From JBCDGZ01 sp038750655 (GTDB taxonomy: Bacteria; Bacteroidota; Bacteroidia; Chitinophagales; Saprospiraceae), in the NCBI GenBank assembly GCA_038750655.1, contig JBCDGZ010000005.1:1-64000 (forward strand): a stretch of DNA of 64,000 nt. Reading direction: 5' to 3'. Shown one piece after another: positions 7,649-16,700 of the stretch. The notes below the pieces were generated by a model. That model made no database searches, was not told the DNA's origin, and was given only the letters and a program-made list of their open reading frames with translations. Positions within the stretch are counted from its first letter, which is position 1. Each line of letters begins with the position of its first letter. Both the position numbers and the translations under genes were made by a program.

Positions 7649-8617
7649 ATGATCGGAATAAAAGCCATCGCTCCTCACATCGCGGGAGCCAAAACGGCGC
7701 TGGCAGCTCTGCCAGAAAAAGCGCAGCTGCAAGGCAGTCAGCTAGACTATTTTAACAGCGTTGGGATTGACTCGGTGTACATCGAGCCGCAGTACAAGGG
7801 CTATGATTTTGCTCGGGTGGCTTCGGCCAAGGTGTTGGAGGAGACGGGGCTGGAGGGGAGTGATATTGACCTGATTATTTTTATTAAAAGTCGGCTGCCG
7901 GAGGCTTTTATTGTTTCGGAGGCGGCGCGCTTGCAGAATGATCTGGGTGCGGAAAATGCCTTGGCTTATACGACTTCTGATTTGGGGTGTACAGATATGT
8001 CGATGGCGATTAAGCAGGCCCATGATTTTTTGCAGGCCAACGACTGGGCGGAGCATGTATTGATCTGCTATGGATGTAAGCCGGGAGCGCCTCATCGTTA
8101 TCGCCATCCGGTGACGGTTAATGGGGATGGAGGGCTAGCTTTGATTATTGGACGTACTGAGGATAACCAGATTTTGGATGTGGAGTTGAAGATTGACGGG
8201 AGCTATTGGAATCTGTTTAAGATGGTTTATCAGGATAAGGTCTATGAGAATTATAAGGAAGAATTATCCGACGAGCGGCGCTATGGCTTTGAGCTGGCTT
8301 TGGAAAGTCGCAATCGATTTTTGGAGTTGAACGAAAATATTTTGGAGCGCAACGAGCTGAACAAAACCGATATTGATCATTTCATTTTGCAAAATATTTC
8401 TGCCCGCGCCTATCAGTTCTACGAGGCAGCTTATGAAATTCAGATTGCTCCGGTTTGCAGTACGAATCTGGCGCGGTATGGGCACCTTGGCCCAGCAGAT
8501 GTGATGCTGAATTATGCAAAGGGACTGTCGCATGGTTTTTTTCAAAAAGGTCAAAAGGTGATGGTGATGAACAACAGCCCTGTGGCGGCCTGGAGCTCTA
8601 TATTGATTGAAGTGTAA
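7649..8617 (+). CDS. Ketosynthase-III-like protein with altered catalytic triad, 322 aa
   Basis: Overall layout matches FabH-like thiolase-fold proteins: an N-terminal half ending in the nucleophile region TTSDLGCTDMSMAI (C114), a VNGDGGLALIIG strand, and a C-terminal half with LNYAKGL. The FabH His (in HQAN) aligns with L247 of ILQNIS, and the FabH Asn aligns with H279 in YGHLGPAD. Cys is therefore kept, but the residues used for decarboxylation are replaced. KAS-III-like proteins of this kind can act as acyltransferases (CerJ, ChlB3), and FabH-like proteins beside FkbH and a free ACP also occur in tetronate clusters. Position between the extender genes and FkbH supports work on the glyceryl- or hydroxymalonyl-ACP, perhaps replacing the dead AT downstream. 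That role is inference. Confidence 0.7.
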   Translation: MIGIKAIAPHIAGAKTALAALPEKAQLQGSQLDYFNSVGIDSVYIEPQYKGYDFARVASAKVLEETGLEGSDIDLIIFIKSRLPEAFIVSEAARLQNDLGAENALAYTTSDLGCTDMSMAIKQAHDFLQANDWAEHVLICYGCKPGAPHRYRHPVTVNGDGGLALIIGRTEDNQILDVELKIDGSYWNLFKMVYQDKVYENYKEELSDERRYGFELALESRNRFLELNENILERNELNKTDIDHFILQNISARAYQFYEAAYEIQIAPVCSTNLARYGHLGPADVMLNYAKGLSHGFFQKGQKVMVMNNSPVAAWSSILIEV

Positions 8618-8636
8618 ATTATAAGACCCAATAACT

Positions 8637-9719
8637 ATGAAGCAAAATACCTTGAACACGGATACCGTCACGGAGATGAAGCAAAGCAAAATTAAATGTG
8701 TCGTTTGGGATTTGGACAATACGCTTTGGCATGGGGTGTTGACTGAAAATGATAAGTTGACGCTGCGCGAAAATATCCGAGCGATTATGCAAACGCTGGA
8801 TGAGCGGGGCATTCTGCAAAGTGTAGCCAGCCGGAACACCCACGAGGATGCAATGGCTAAATTAAAAGACTTTGGCCTGGATGAATTTTTTCTCTACCCT
8901 CAAATCAATTGGGGGAGTAAGTCGGATTCTTTGCGGATCATTAAGGAGAAAACAAACATTGGTTACGATACCATCGCCTTCATTGATGACCAGGCTTTTG
9001 AGCGGGAGGAGGTCGCCTTTGTGCATCCCGAAGTTCAGTGCTTTTCGGAAAAGCAAATCGATCAGCTGTTGGATATGGACGTTTTTAACCCCCGCTTTAT
9101 TACGGACGAATCGGCCCGCCGCAGGAGGATGTATCAGCTTGATGCCAAGCGAAATGAAATCGAAGCCAGCTTTAGCAATAATCTGGAATTTCTCAAGAGC
9201 TTGGATATGAAGTTTACCATTTCCAGAGCCAATAAAACGGACCTGCAAAGGGTGGAGGAATTGACGGTGCGAACCAATCAACTCAACGCCACCGGCTATA
9301 CGTATTCATATGAGGAGTTAGAACAGATGCTAGAAGATGATCGGCTGCTTATTCTGGTGGCTGCCTTGGAAGATAAGTATGGAAGCTACGGAAAAATTGG
9401 AGTAGCCCTTATCGATTGTAACGATCCTGAAATCTGGGAGATCAAATTGCTACTGATGTCTTGCCGGGTGATGAGCCGGGGTGTGGGTTCCGTCTTACTC
9501 AATTTTCTGATCAATTACAGCCGAAAAGAACAAAAGCAATTGCGCGCTCACTTCCTACCTACTGACCGCAATCGGATGATGTACATCACCTATAAATTTG
9601 CTGGATTTAGGGAAATTGCTACACTGGAAAATGGCGGTCAACTGCTGAGTTATCGCACCGAAGACCAGGTCAGCTATCCTGATTATGTTGATTTACAAAT
9701 CGATTTATTGCACCCCTAA
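8637..9719 (+). CDS. FkbH-like HAD-family glyceryl-ACP synthase, 360 aa
   Basis: The N-terminal HAD domain opens with the phosphatase motif WDLDNTLW (D25 and D27 the nucleophile pair), followed by SVASRNTHEDAMAKL and FIDDQAFEREEV. The C-terminal part from about 190 (ELTVRTNQLNATG, LLMSCRVMSRGVGS) is the GNAT-like region typical of FkbH. Length of about 360 is usual. FkbH-type enzymes take 1,3-bisphosphoglycerate, dephosphorylate it and load glyceryl on an ACP, the first step to hydroxymalonyl- or methoxymalonyl-ACP and also to tetronate glyceryl units. Here the free ACP and both dehydrogenases are upstream, so hydroxymalonyl is favoured. It lies 19 nt after the KAS-III-like gene and 35 nt before the PKS gene. 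Confidence 0.88.
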   Translation: MKQNTLNTDTVTEMKQSKIKCVVWDLDNTLWHGVLTENDKLTLRENIRAIMQTLDERGILQSVASRNTHEDAMAKLKDFGLDEFFLYPQINWGSKSDSLRIIKEKTNIGYDTIAFIDDQAFEREEVAFVHPEVQCFSEKQIDQLLDMDVFNPRFITDESARRRRMYQLDAKRNEIEASFSNNLEFLKSLDMKFTISRANKTDLQRVEELTVRTNQLNATGYTYSYEELEQMLEDDRLLILVAALEDKYGSYGKIGVALIDCNDPEIWEIKLLLMSCRVMSRGVGSVLLNFLINYSRKEQKQLRAHFLPTDRNRMMYITYKFAGFREIATLENGGQLLSYRTEDQVSYPDYVDLQIDLLHP

Positions 9720-9754
9720 TTCTACCATAACTACTACTAAAAATACCCAATACC

Positions 9755-12700
9755 ATGAAAGGCGATATTGCAATTATTGGCATGGCTGGAAGATTTCCGC
9801 AAGCTCCAAATCTGACCACTCTCTACCACAATCTCCGAGCAGGCAAGGATGCGACGCGACCTGTTTCTACAAAGAGAAAGCGCCATACCACCCTTGACCC
9901 TGAGACCTCCTACAAGCCCTTTAGCTATATTGAAGACATCGATCAATTTGATCATCGCTTTTTCAATATTTCTTTAGACGAGGCAGAAAAAATGGATCCA
10001 CGCCAACGGCTCGTATTGGAAGAAATCTATAAGGCTATTGAGAGTTCGGGCTATCCTGCAAGTCATTTTTGGGACAGCAATACGGCTGTTTTTATGGCAG
10101 ATTCTGAATTGAATTATCACCGACTGGCCGAGCAATTTTCTCCAGTACTGTTGGCTGGTAACTTGAATGCCGCCACCGCCGGGCGGATCGCCCGGCACTT
10201 CAAACTGCGGGGAGCCGCCCTCATGGTAGACACCGCCTGCTCCTCTTCGCTAGTGGCGCTGCACCTCGCTTGTAAAGAACTCCGTAGCGGCGACGCCGAA
10301 ATGGCCTTCGTCGCCAGCGCCAACCTCAAGCTCGTCCCCAATCTTCAACAGTCCAATATTGACATCGGTACCGCCTCCGACGATGGTCGCACCTGCTCCT
10401 TCTCTGTCGACGCCAAAGGCTCAGGCTCGGGCGAAGCCGTCATCAGCGTACTCCTCAAACCTCTCGAAGCCGCCCAGCGAGATAACGACACCATCTATGC
10501 CCTCATCAAAGGCTCAGCCGTCAACCAAGACGCTCATCTCTCTGGCAGCCTCACTGCTCCGAGTAGCAAGGCTCAAAAGGAGGTGCTGCTCAAAGCCTGG
10601 GCCAACGCTGGAATCGATCCAATGAGCTTGGGTTACATCGAAGCCCACGGCTCGGCCACCCGCCTCGGTGACCCCATCGAAATCGATGGCCTGAACCAGG
10701 CCTTCCGCGAATTTACCGATCAAAAGCGTCGTTTCGCAGTGTCCAGTGTGAAATCCAATATCGGGCACACGGATGCTTCGGCAGGACTTAGCGGCCTAGT
10801 CAAAGCCGTACTATCCCTACAGCATCAAGAACTTTTCCCCAGCATTAATTTCTCCGCCCCCAACCCATTCATCGATTTTGACAATGCGGCCGTTTATGTT
10901 AATCAAGCATTGCAAAATTGGGAAACAGAAGAGGGCCAAGCTCGTCGAGCGGGCGTCAGCTCTTTTGGGCTCAGCGGAACCAACTGCCACGTCGTACTCG
11001 AAGAGGCTCCGGCGGTAATGAGCAGCGGCAGCAAGCAACCAGAGCAGCGAGTGCGCGTTTTCCCCCTCTCCGCTAAATCTAAATTATCGCTGGCCAAAAA
11101 TAAAGCGGCGCTAGCGGAATACTTGCAGGCCAACGAAGGGCTCGACCTGGATGCCTTGAGCTATACCCTCAGTGCGGGCCGGGACCACTACGCTTATCGC
11201 AACTGCCTGATTGCCTCCGATCGTTCGGCGCTGCTCAGTGCTTTGGCGGCGGAGCTACCGCCCGTTCAGGTGAAAAAATCCTTCGAAAAACTAGTCTTGG
11301 TCTTTTCGGATGAATTGGAGAGTAAGCCCGAGGCGATGGCGGCCTTTGCTGATATTGATCCTTTGTTTAAGTCGCGATGGGAAGCCTGTTGGGAGTTAGT
11401 GGGGGAGGGAGAACGAAGCGCGGCCTTTTATCACTTCGCTTTTCAGTACAGCTATTATGGCTTGTTGGCCCCGCAGGGGGTGGAGACGGAGCACTTGTTG
11501 GGCATAGGGATTGGAGATGATGTGGTGGAGGTTTTAATGGGAGAATGTAGTCTCGCCGAGGGCCTACGTGCAGCGATGGATAGAACGCCTGTAGTGATGG
11601 AGGACTTGAAGGAGCGCATGACAAAGTTGATCAAGCGAGAGGTGATTGCCCCGACCGTATTTTTGAATATTGGCCCGGCCTCTACCATCAGTGATACCTT
11701 ACGACAAATTAAAAAGAAGCAACGCAATGCCCGATTCGAAGTATTGTGTATAGATCAGTTGGAAGCGGCAAGCGTGGCGAGCCTCCTCAAAGACTTGTAT
11801 CTCCTTGGTTTTCCAGTCGGTTGGAGTACCCGGTTTCAAGTGCTTAAGCCTCGGCGCCTTGCCCTTCCACCTTATCAGTTCGATACGGTTCGATGTTGGC
11901 TCCGCCCGCTGCTCGACTTAGAAGAGGCGGCGAATGGGGAGGCGATTACAGAGACGCCTAAGGTCGCTACCGCTGCTCCCAAAGTTGCTAAGTTGACCGA
12001 GCTGGATCAGTACAATTTTCCCGATACCTGGACCGATACCCAGCAAAAGATAGGGGCGATCTGGATAGAGTTATTGAAATATAAAGGCGAACTCTCCTTG
12101 ACTAATGACTTCTACAAAATCGGTGGTCAATCGCTGTACACCATCCAAATGATGAACCGCATCAAGGAAGAATTTGAGGTAGAGCTGGACTTCAGAAATG
12201 CTTTTGAACTGGCAACCATCGAACGCCTGGCCGAGCATGTCGAAATGTTGATGAAGGAAGACCGTGAACTTGAATTCTCTAGAGAAATTCAACGCGTACC
12301 ATTACAAGAACATTACGCAGTATCCCGCAATCAGGCACGACTCTGGTTCCTCGATCAGATGGAAGGAGAGAAGCTGACCTACTTACTCTCTGCCTTCAAT
12401 ATGATCAAAGGGCGCTTTAACTTCCCAGCGATGGAAAAGGCATTTGAATCCCTTTTTAAAAGACACGAAACTTTGCGAACGGTATTCCTCAATGTCAATG
12501 GTGAGCCTCGGCAGAAGATACTGGACTATGATGAAGTCAAGTTCAAACTGGAATTTATTGACATCCGCCACCTTGATCCGAAGGAGAAAGAGCGAGTGAC
12601 CAAAGAGCACGCTATGCGGGAATACCTGACGCCAATCAATCTCTCTAAAGGCCCTATGCTACGGGCGAAAGTCCTGCAACTGGAAGAAGAAAAACATGCC

Positions 12701-13735
12701 TTCATTCGTACCATGCACCACATCGTCAGCGATGGTTGGTCATTAGATGTTTTGGTAAATGAGGCCATCATCATGTACGCCGTTTACGATAAAGGATTGA
12801 AAAATCCGTTCCCGCCGCTCAAAGTTCAATACAAAGATTATGCGGCATGGAACAATAAAATGATGTCTGGTACTACCTTGGAACGCAACCGTAAATATTG
12901 GATGGAACACTTCAAAGGGGAGCTGCCAGAGAGTGAGTTTCCGCTGGACTTTGCTCGGCCGGCTAAGAAAACTTGGAAAGGGGCTAATTTCTATTACATC
13001 CTTGACGCGGAGCGTTCACAAAAGGTCAAAGACCTGGCGCAGGCCAATCGCGCTAGTCTTTTCATGGTGCTCTTTGCTGGGATAAAGGCCTTGTATTATC
13101 GCTATACCAATCAGTCGGATGTCGTCATGGGAACAGTGATCTCCGCCCGCAACAGTCACAACCTGGAACATCAAATTGGGTTCTATACCAATACCCTGCC
13201 CGTCCGTACTACCTTCGATCCTGAGGGTACTTTTGAAGACCTATTACATAAGATGAAGGACAGTATGCTGGGAGCCTACGATCATCAATGGTATCCTTAT
13301 GATCAACTCATCAAAGATTTGAAAATCAAGCGTAAAGAAAATCGTTTGCCTCTTTTCAATACCAGCGTCGAGCTGCGCAATACGGATGATATTCTGGGGG
13401 AAGCGGAGCGTAAAGATCAGGAGGAAAAGTACCGCACCGATGCCCAGCTGCAGGATTTTGATGAATCGGGAATCGCCTATCCGATCGCTAAGTATGACCT
13501 GACTTTCCGGCTGGCCAAAGAAACTGAAAATCGGATCAATATCTACATGGAGTATAATGTTCAACTCTACAAGAAGGAGACGATTAAATTGATCCTGGAC
13601 CGCTACCTCCGCCTCTTGGAAATCGTTGCGTATAATCCTAAGACCAAGCTCAAGGATATTCCACTGTTTGACGAAGACATGATGAGCACGGTCGGTACGC
13701 CTGACACGGATCAACTGTTTGATTATACCTTCTAA
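9755..13735 (+). CDS. Hybrid PKS-NRPS: KS-AT(degenerate)-T-C, 1326 aa
   Basis: The KS domain (about 1-420) has all catalytic residues: C162 in DTACSSS, H298 in EAHGSATRLGDP and H338 in KSNIGHTD. From about 430 to 720 there is a cis-AT-type region including the post-AT linker LALPPYQFDTVRCWL, but the AT itself has decayed: GHSxGE is replaced by GIGIGD at 583-588 (Ser to Gly at 585, His to Ile at 584), and the usual GQGxQ region reads VFSDELESK. A carrier follows (GGQSLY, S793), then a condensation domain (about 848-1300) with HHIVSDG at 988-994. The protein ends soon after the C domain with an acidic-aromatic tail and no A domain; its partner A domain begins the next protein, 46 nt downstream. 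The ketide unit is probably hydroxymalonyl delivered in trans. Confidence 0.88.
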   Translation: MKGDIAIIGMAGRFPQAPNLTTLYHNLRAGKDATRPVSTKRKRHTTLDPETSYKPFSYIEDIDQFDHRFFNISLDEAEKMDPRQRLVLEEIYKAIESSGYPASHFWDSNTAVFMADSELNYHRLAEQFSPVLLAGNLNAATAGRIARHFKLRGAALMVDTACSSSLVALHLACKELRSGDAEMAFVASANLKLVPNLQQSNIDIGTASDDGRTCSFSVDAKGSGSGEAVISVLLKPLEAAQRDNDTIYALIKGSAVNQDAHLSGSLTAPSSKAQKEVLLKAWANAGIDPMSLGYIEAHGSATRLGDPIEIDGLNQAFREFTDQKRRFAVSSVKSNIGHTDASAGLSGLVKAVLSLQHQELFPSINFSAPNPFIDFDNAAVYVNQALQNWETEEGQARRAGVSSFGLSGTNCHVVLEEAPAVMSSGSKQPEQRVRVFPLSAKSKLSLAKNKAALAEYLQANEGLDLDALSYTLSAGRDHYAYRNCLIASDRSALLSALAAELPPVQVKKSFEKLVLVFSDELESKPEAMAAFADIDPLFKSRWEACWELVGEGERSAAFYHFAFQYSYYGLLAPQGVETEHLLGIGIGDDVVEVLMGECSLAEGLRAAMDRTPVVMEDLKERMTKLIKREVIAPTVFLNIGPASTISDTLRQIKKKQRNARFEVLCIDQLEAASVASLLKDLYLLGFPVGWSTRFQVLKPRRLALPPYQFDTVRCWLRPLLDLEEAANGEAITETPKVATAAPKVAKLTELDQYNFPDTWTDTQQKIGAIWIELLKYKGELSLTNDFYKIGGQSLYTIQMMNRIKEEFEVELDFRNAFELATIERLAEHVEMLMKEDRELEFSREIQRVPLQEHYAVSRNQARLWFLDQMEGEKLTYLLSAFNMIKGRFNFPAMEKAFESLFKRHETLRTVFLNVNGEPRQKILDYDEVKFKLEFIDIRHLDPKEKERVTKEHAMREYLTPINLSKGPMLRAKVLQLEEEKHAFIRTMHHIVSDGWSLDVLVNEAIIMYAVYDKGLKNPFPPLKVQYKDYAAWNNKMMSGTTLERNRKYWMEHFKGELPESEFPLDFARPAKKTWKGANFYYILDAERSQKVKDLAQANRASLFMVLFAGIKALYYRYTNQSDVVMGTVISARNSHNLEHQIGFYTNTLPVRTTFDPEGTFEDLLHKMKDSMLGAYDHQWYPYDQLIKDLKIKRKENRLPLFNTSVELRNTDDILGEAERKDQEEKYRTDAQLQDFDESGIAYPIAKYDLTFRLAKETENRINIYMEYNVQLYKKETIKLILDRYLRLLEIVAYNPKTKLKDIPLFDEDMMSTVGTPDTDQLFDYTF

Positions 13736-13781
13736 TTCGTTCTCCTTAACCCTATCTTCCTAAATAGAATAAATACCGGCC

Positions 13782-16700
13782 ATGCAAGTAGACACGGTAG
13801 TTTTTACTGACCGAAAATACGAGTCGCACCTCAAATTTTGGAAAGCTCAGCGACAAGCGTTTTCTGAAAATTTTGTGTTCAGGCAAAAGGCATCATTGTC
13901 GTCTGCCAGCAATATAGAGCGGCAGCATCAGCAATTTCAATTGACCAAAAAACAGTTGGCGGCAGTATATCAATTGGTGAAAGATAATGATACCGGACTG
14001 TTTGTTTGCCTACTATCTGCCTACGCTACCCTGCTCAAAAGATACAGCGTTTCAGAACAATTGATCATCAATACTCCTTTATTGCACACCAACGGTCGGG
14101 TCGATCCTTTTGCCATTAATCGAGTGCCGCTGCTGCTGCACATCAACGATACGGAGCCCTTGCGCAATTGCCTAAACGCCGTACAGCAAAGCCTCAAAGA
14201 TTGCTATCGCTACCAGGGCTTCCCCCTGGCCTTGATTAAGGAAGATATTGACGAAGAACTATTCCGTAGTAATGTACTGATCCGCTACCAACCGCTGCAT
14301 CCTATTCTCGATGTCGAAGCGGCAGAAGAAGACTTGATCATCAGTGTAGAGCGAGAAGAAGAACAATTTTTGGTACACTTTTACTATCGCCCCCACGCTT
14401 TCAGCGATGCCTTTATCGGAATGATGCATCATCATTTTATCCACTGCCTCGCTAGCTTTACTACCCTGAATATTTCGCTGAGAAAAATTCCGCTGATTGG
14501 AGAGGAGGAGGAAAAAAGTATTCTCATCGCTTCGCGAAATACTGCCGTTGATTTTCCGAAGGACAAGACTATTATTGATCTTTTTGAAACACAGGTGACC
14601 CACCATCCTGAGCGAATAGCCCTCAGTTTCGCCGGACAAACACAGACTTATCAGCAACTCAATGAAAGGGTAAATCAGCTGGCTCATTATCTCCTTGATC
14701 AAGGCTTGGAGAAGGAAGCCCTGGTATTGATCTGCCTCGATCGTTCTGTCGAAATGATCATCAGCTTACTGGCGGTATTGAAAGCCGGCGGTGCCTACGT
14801 CCCCTCTGATCCCGACTATCCCACCGACCGCCTTCAGTATATGCTGAAAGACAGTCAGGCCCAATACATCCTCACCGTCCAGCAACATCAACACCATTTT
14901 GCTGAGCAGGAAGGGGCAAAGATAATGGTGCTCGACACGGCTGCCACGCTAAAAGAACAATCTAAAGCTAATCCTAGCCTCCCCATCCAAGCGGATAATT
15001 TAGCCTACGTCATCTATACCTCCGGTACGACTGGAAAGCCCAAAGGCGTACTTTTGGAGCACCGCAATGTCGTTCGACTTTTTGTCAACGATACTCCGCT
15101 CTTTGATTTTAACGAAGAAGATGTCTGGACCTTATTTCATTCCTATTGCTTTGATTTTTCTGTTTGGGAAATGTACGGAGCACTGCTTTTTGGTGGGCGC
15201 TTAGTCATCGTACCCAAAGAAGCGACAAAAGATATGGCCGCTTTCGAGGCACTACTACAATACGAGAAAGTCACTGTCTTAAACCAGACCCCTACAGCTT
15301 TCTACGTTTTACAAGAACAGGTCACCCAGACCCACGCCAAGCTCCCTCTGCGGTACGTCATCTTTGGCGGGGAAGCCCTTAGTCCCGGGCAGTTGATAAA
15401 ATGGTATGAGCACTTTCCTCACTGTAGGCTGATCAATATGTACGGCATTACGGAGACGACGGTGCATGTCACTTACAAGGAGATCGGAATGGCGGAAATT
15501 CAGAGTGGCCTTAGCAATATTGGGCTACCGATTCCGACGCTAGACTGCTTTGTATTGGATGAAGAAAAAACGTTGCTGCCGCTCAGCGTCGCCGGAGAAT
15601 TATACGTCGGCGGGGCGGGCCTGGCTCGCGGCTATCTCAACCGCGACCAACTCACCAAAGATCGATTTGTCTCCAACCCCTTTGATCCCCAATGGAAGCG
15701 CCTTTACCGCTCTGGGGACTTGGTCCGTCGACTGCCGGATGGCAATCTAGAATACCTTGGTCGTATTGATGATCAAGTGAAAATTCGGGGCTATCGCATT
15801 GAGCTAGGAGAGGTGGAAACAGTGCTGCTGCAAGCCCCCTCGGTGAAATACGGAGTCGTACTTGCTGTAGGAGAGGAGAAGGAGACCAAACGTTTGGTGG
15901 CCTATGTGGTTCCTGACGGCGCTTTTAATCGCGAGCTAGTACAAGAGCATCTCCGCCAACAACTGCCGGATTATATGGTGCCGTCGATCCTATTGGAATT
16001 GGAGGACTTACCGACTACTGCCAACGGAAAAGTGGACAAAAATGCCTTGGTACAATTGGATATTTCTAAGACGCTTACTAAGCAATACGTAGCTGCTCGC
16101 AATGAAGTCGAAGAGCAGTTGGCGAGTATCTGGCGGCAGTTGCTCAACGTAGAGCAAGTAGGAATCTACGATAACTTTTTCGACTTAGGCGGCGATTCCA
16201 TTACGACCATACAGGTGGTCAATCGCGCGCGTCGCGTAGGCATACAGCTTACTCCGCCAGATTTGTTCGAACACCAAACCGTCGCGGCCCTGGCTGCCTA
16301 CACCTCCGAAAATCAAACGCTCCGAATCAGCGCCGAGCAGGATCAGCTTACCGGTGCAGCCCAGCTTCTGCCCATCCAACACTGGTTCTTCGAAAAAGAG
16401 TTTAACCATGCTCATTTTAACCACGCCCTACTCTTGCAAGTCGATAAGAGCATCGAGCATCGTCAGCTAGAGCTGGTGATCCAATCGCTGCTCAGCCATC
16501 ATGATGCCCTGCGCTTTGCTTACCGCAAGGGTCCCGAAGGCTGGCAGCAGGAATACGGTAACTTCATGGGAACCATAGAAATCACCGATCTGAGTACCAC
16601 TCCGATGGCGACCCTTTCGGCCACCATCACGGACATCTGTCAAGTCTATCAAAGGCGATTAGATATTGAGCAGGGAATGCTGGCTCGCTTTGTCCTCATG

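Noticed and set aside
11240..11700. Functional AT domain in the PKS protein
   Set aside because: The catalytic Ser and adjacent His of GHSxG are missing.
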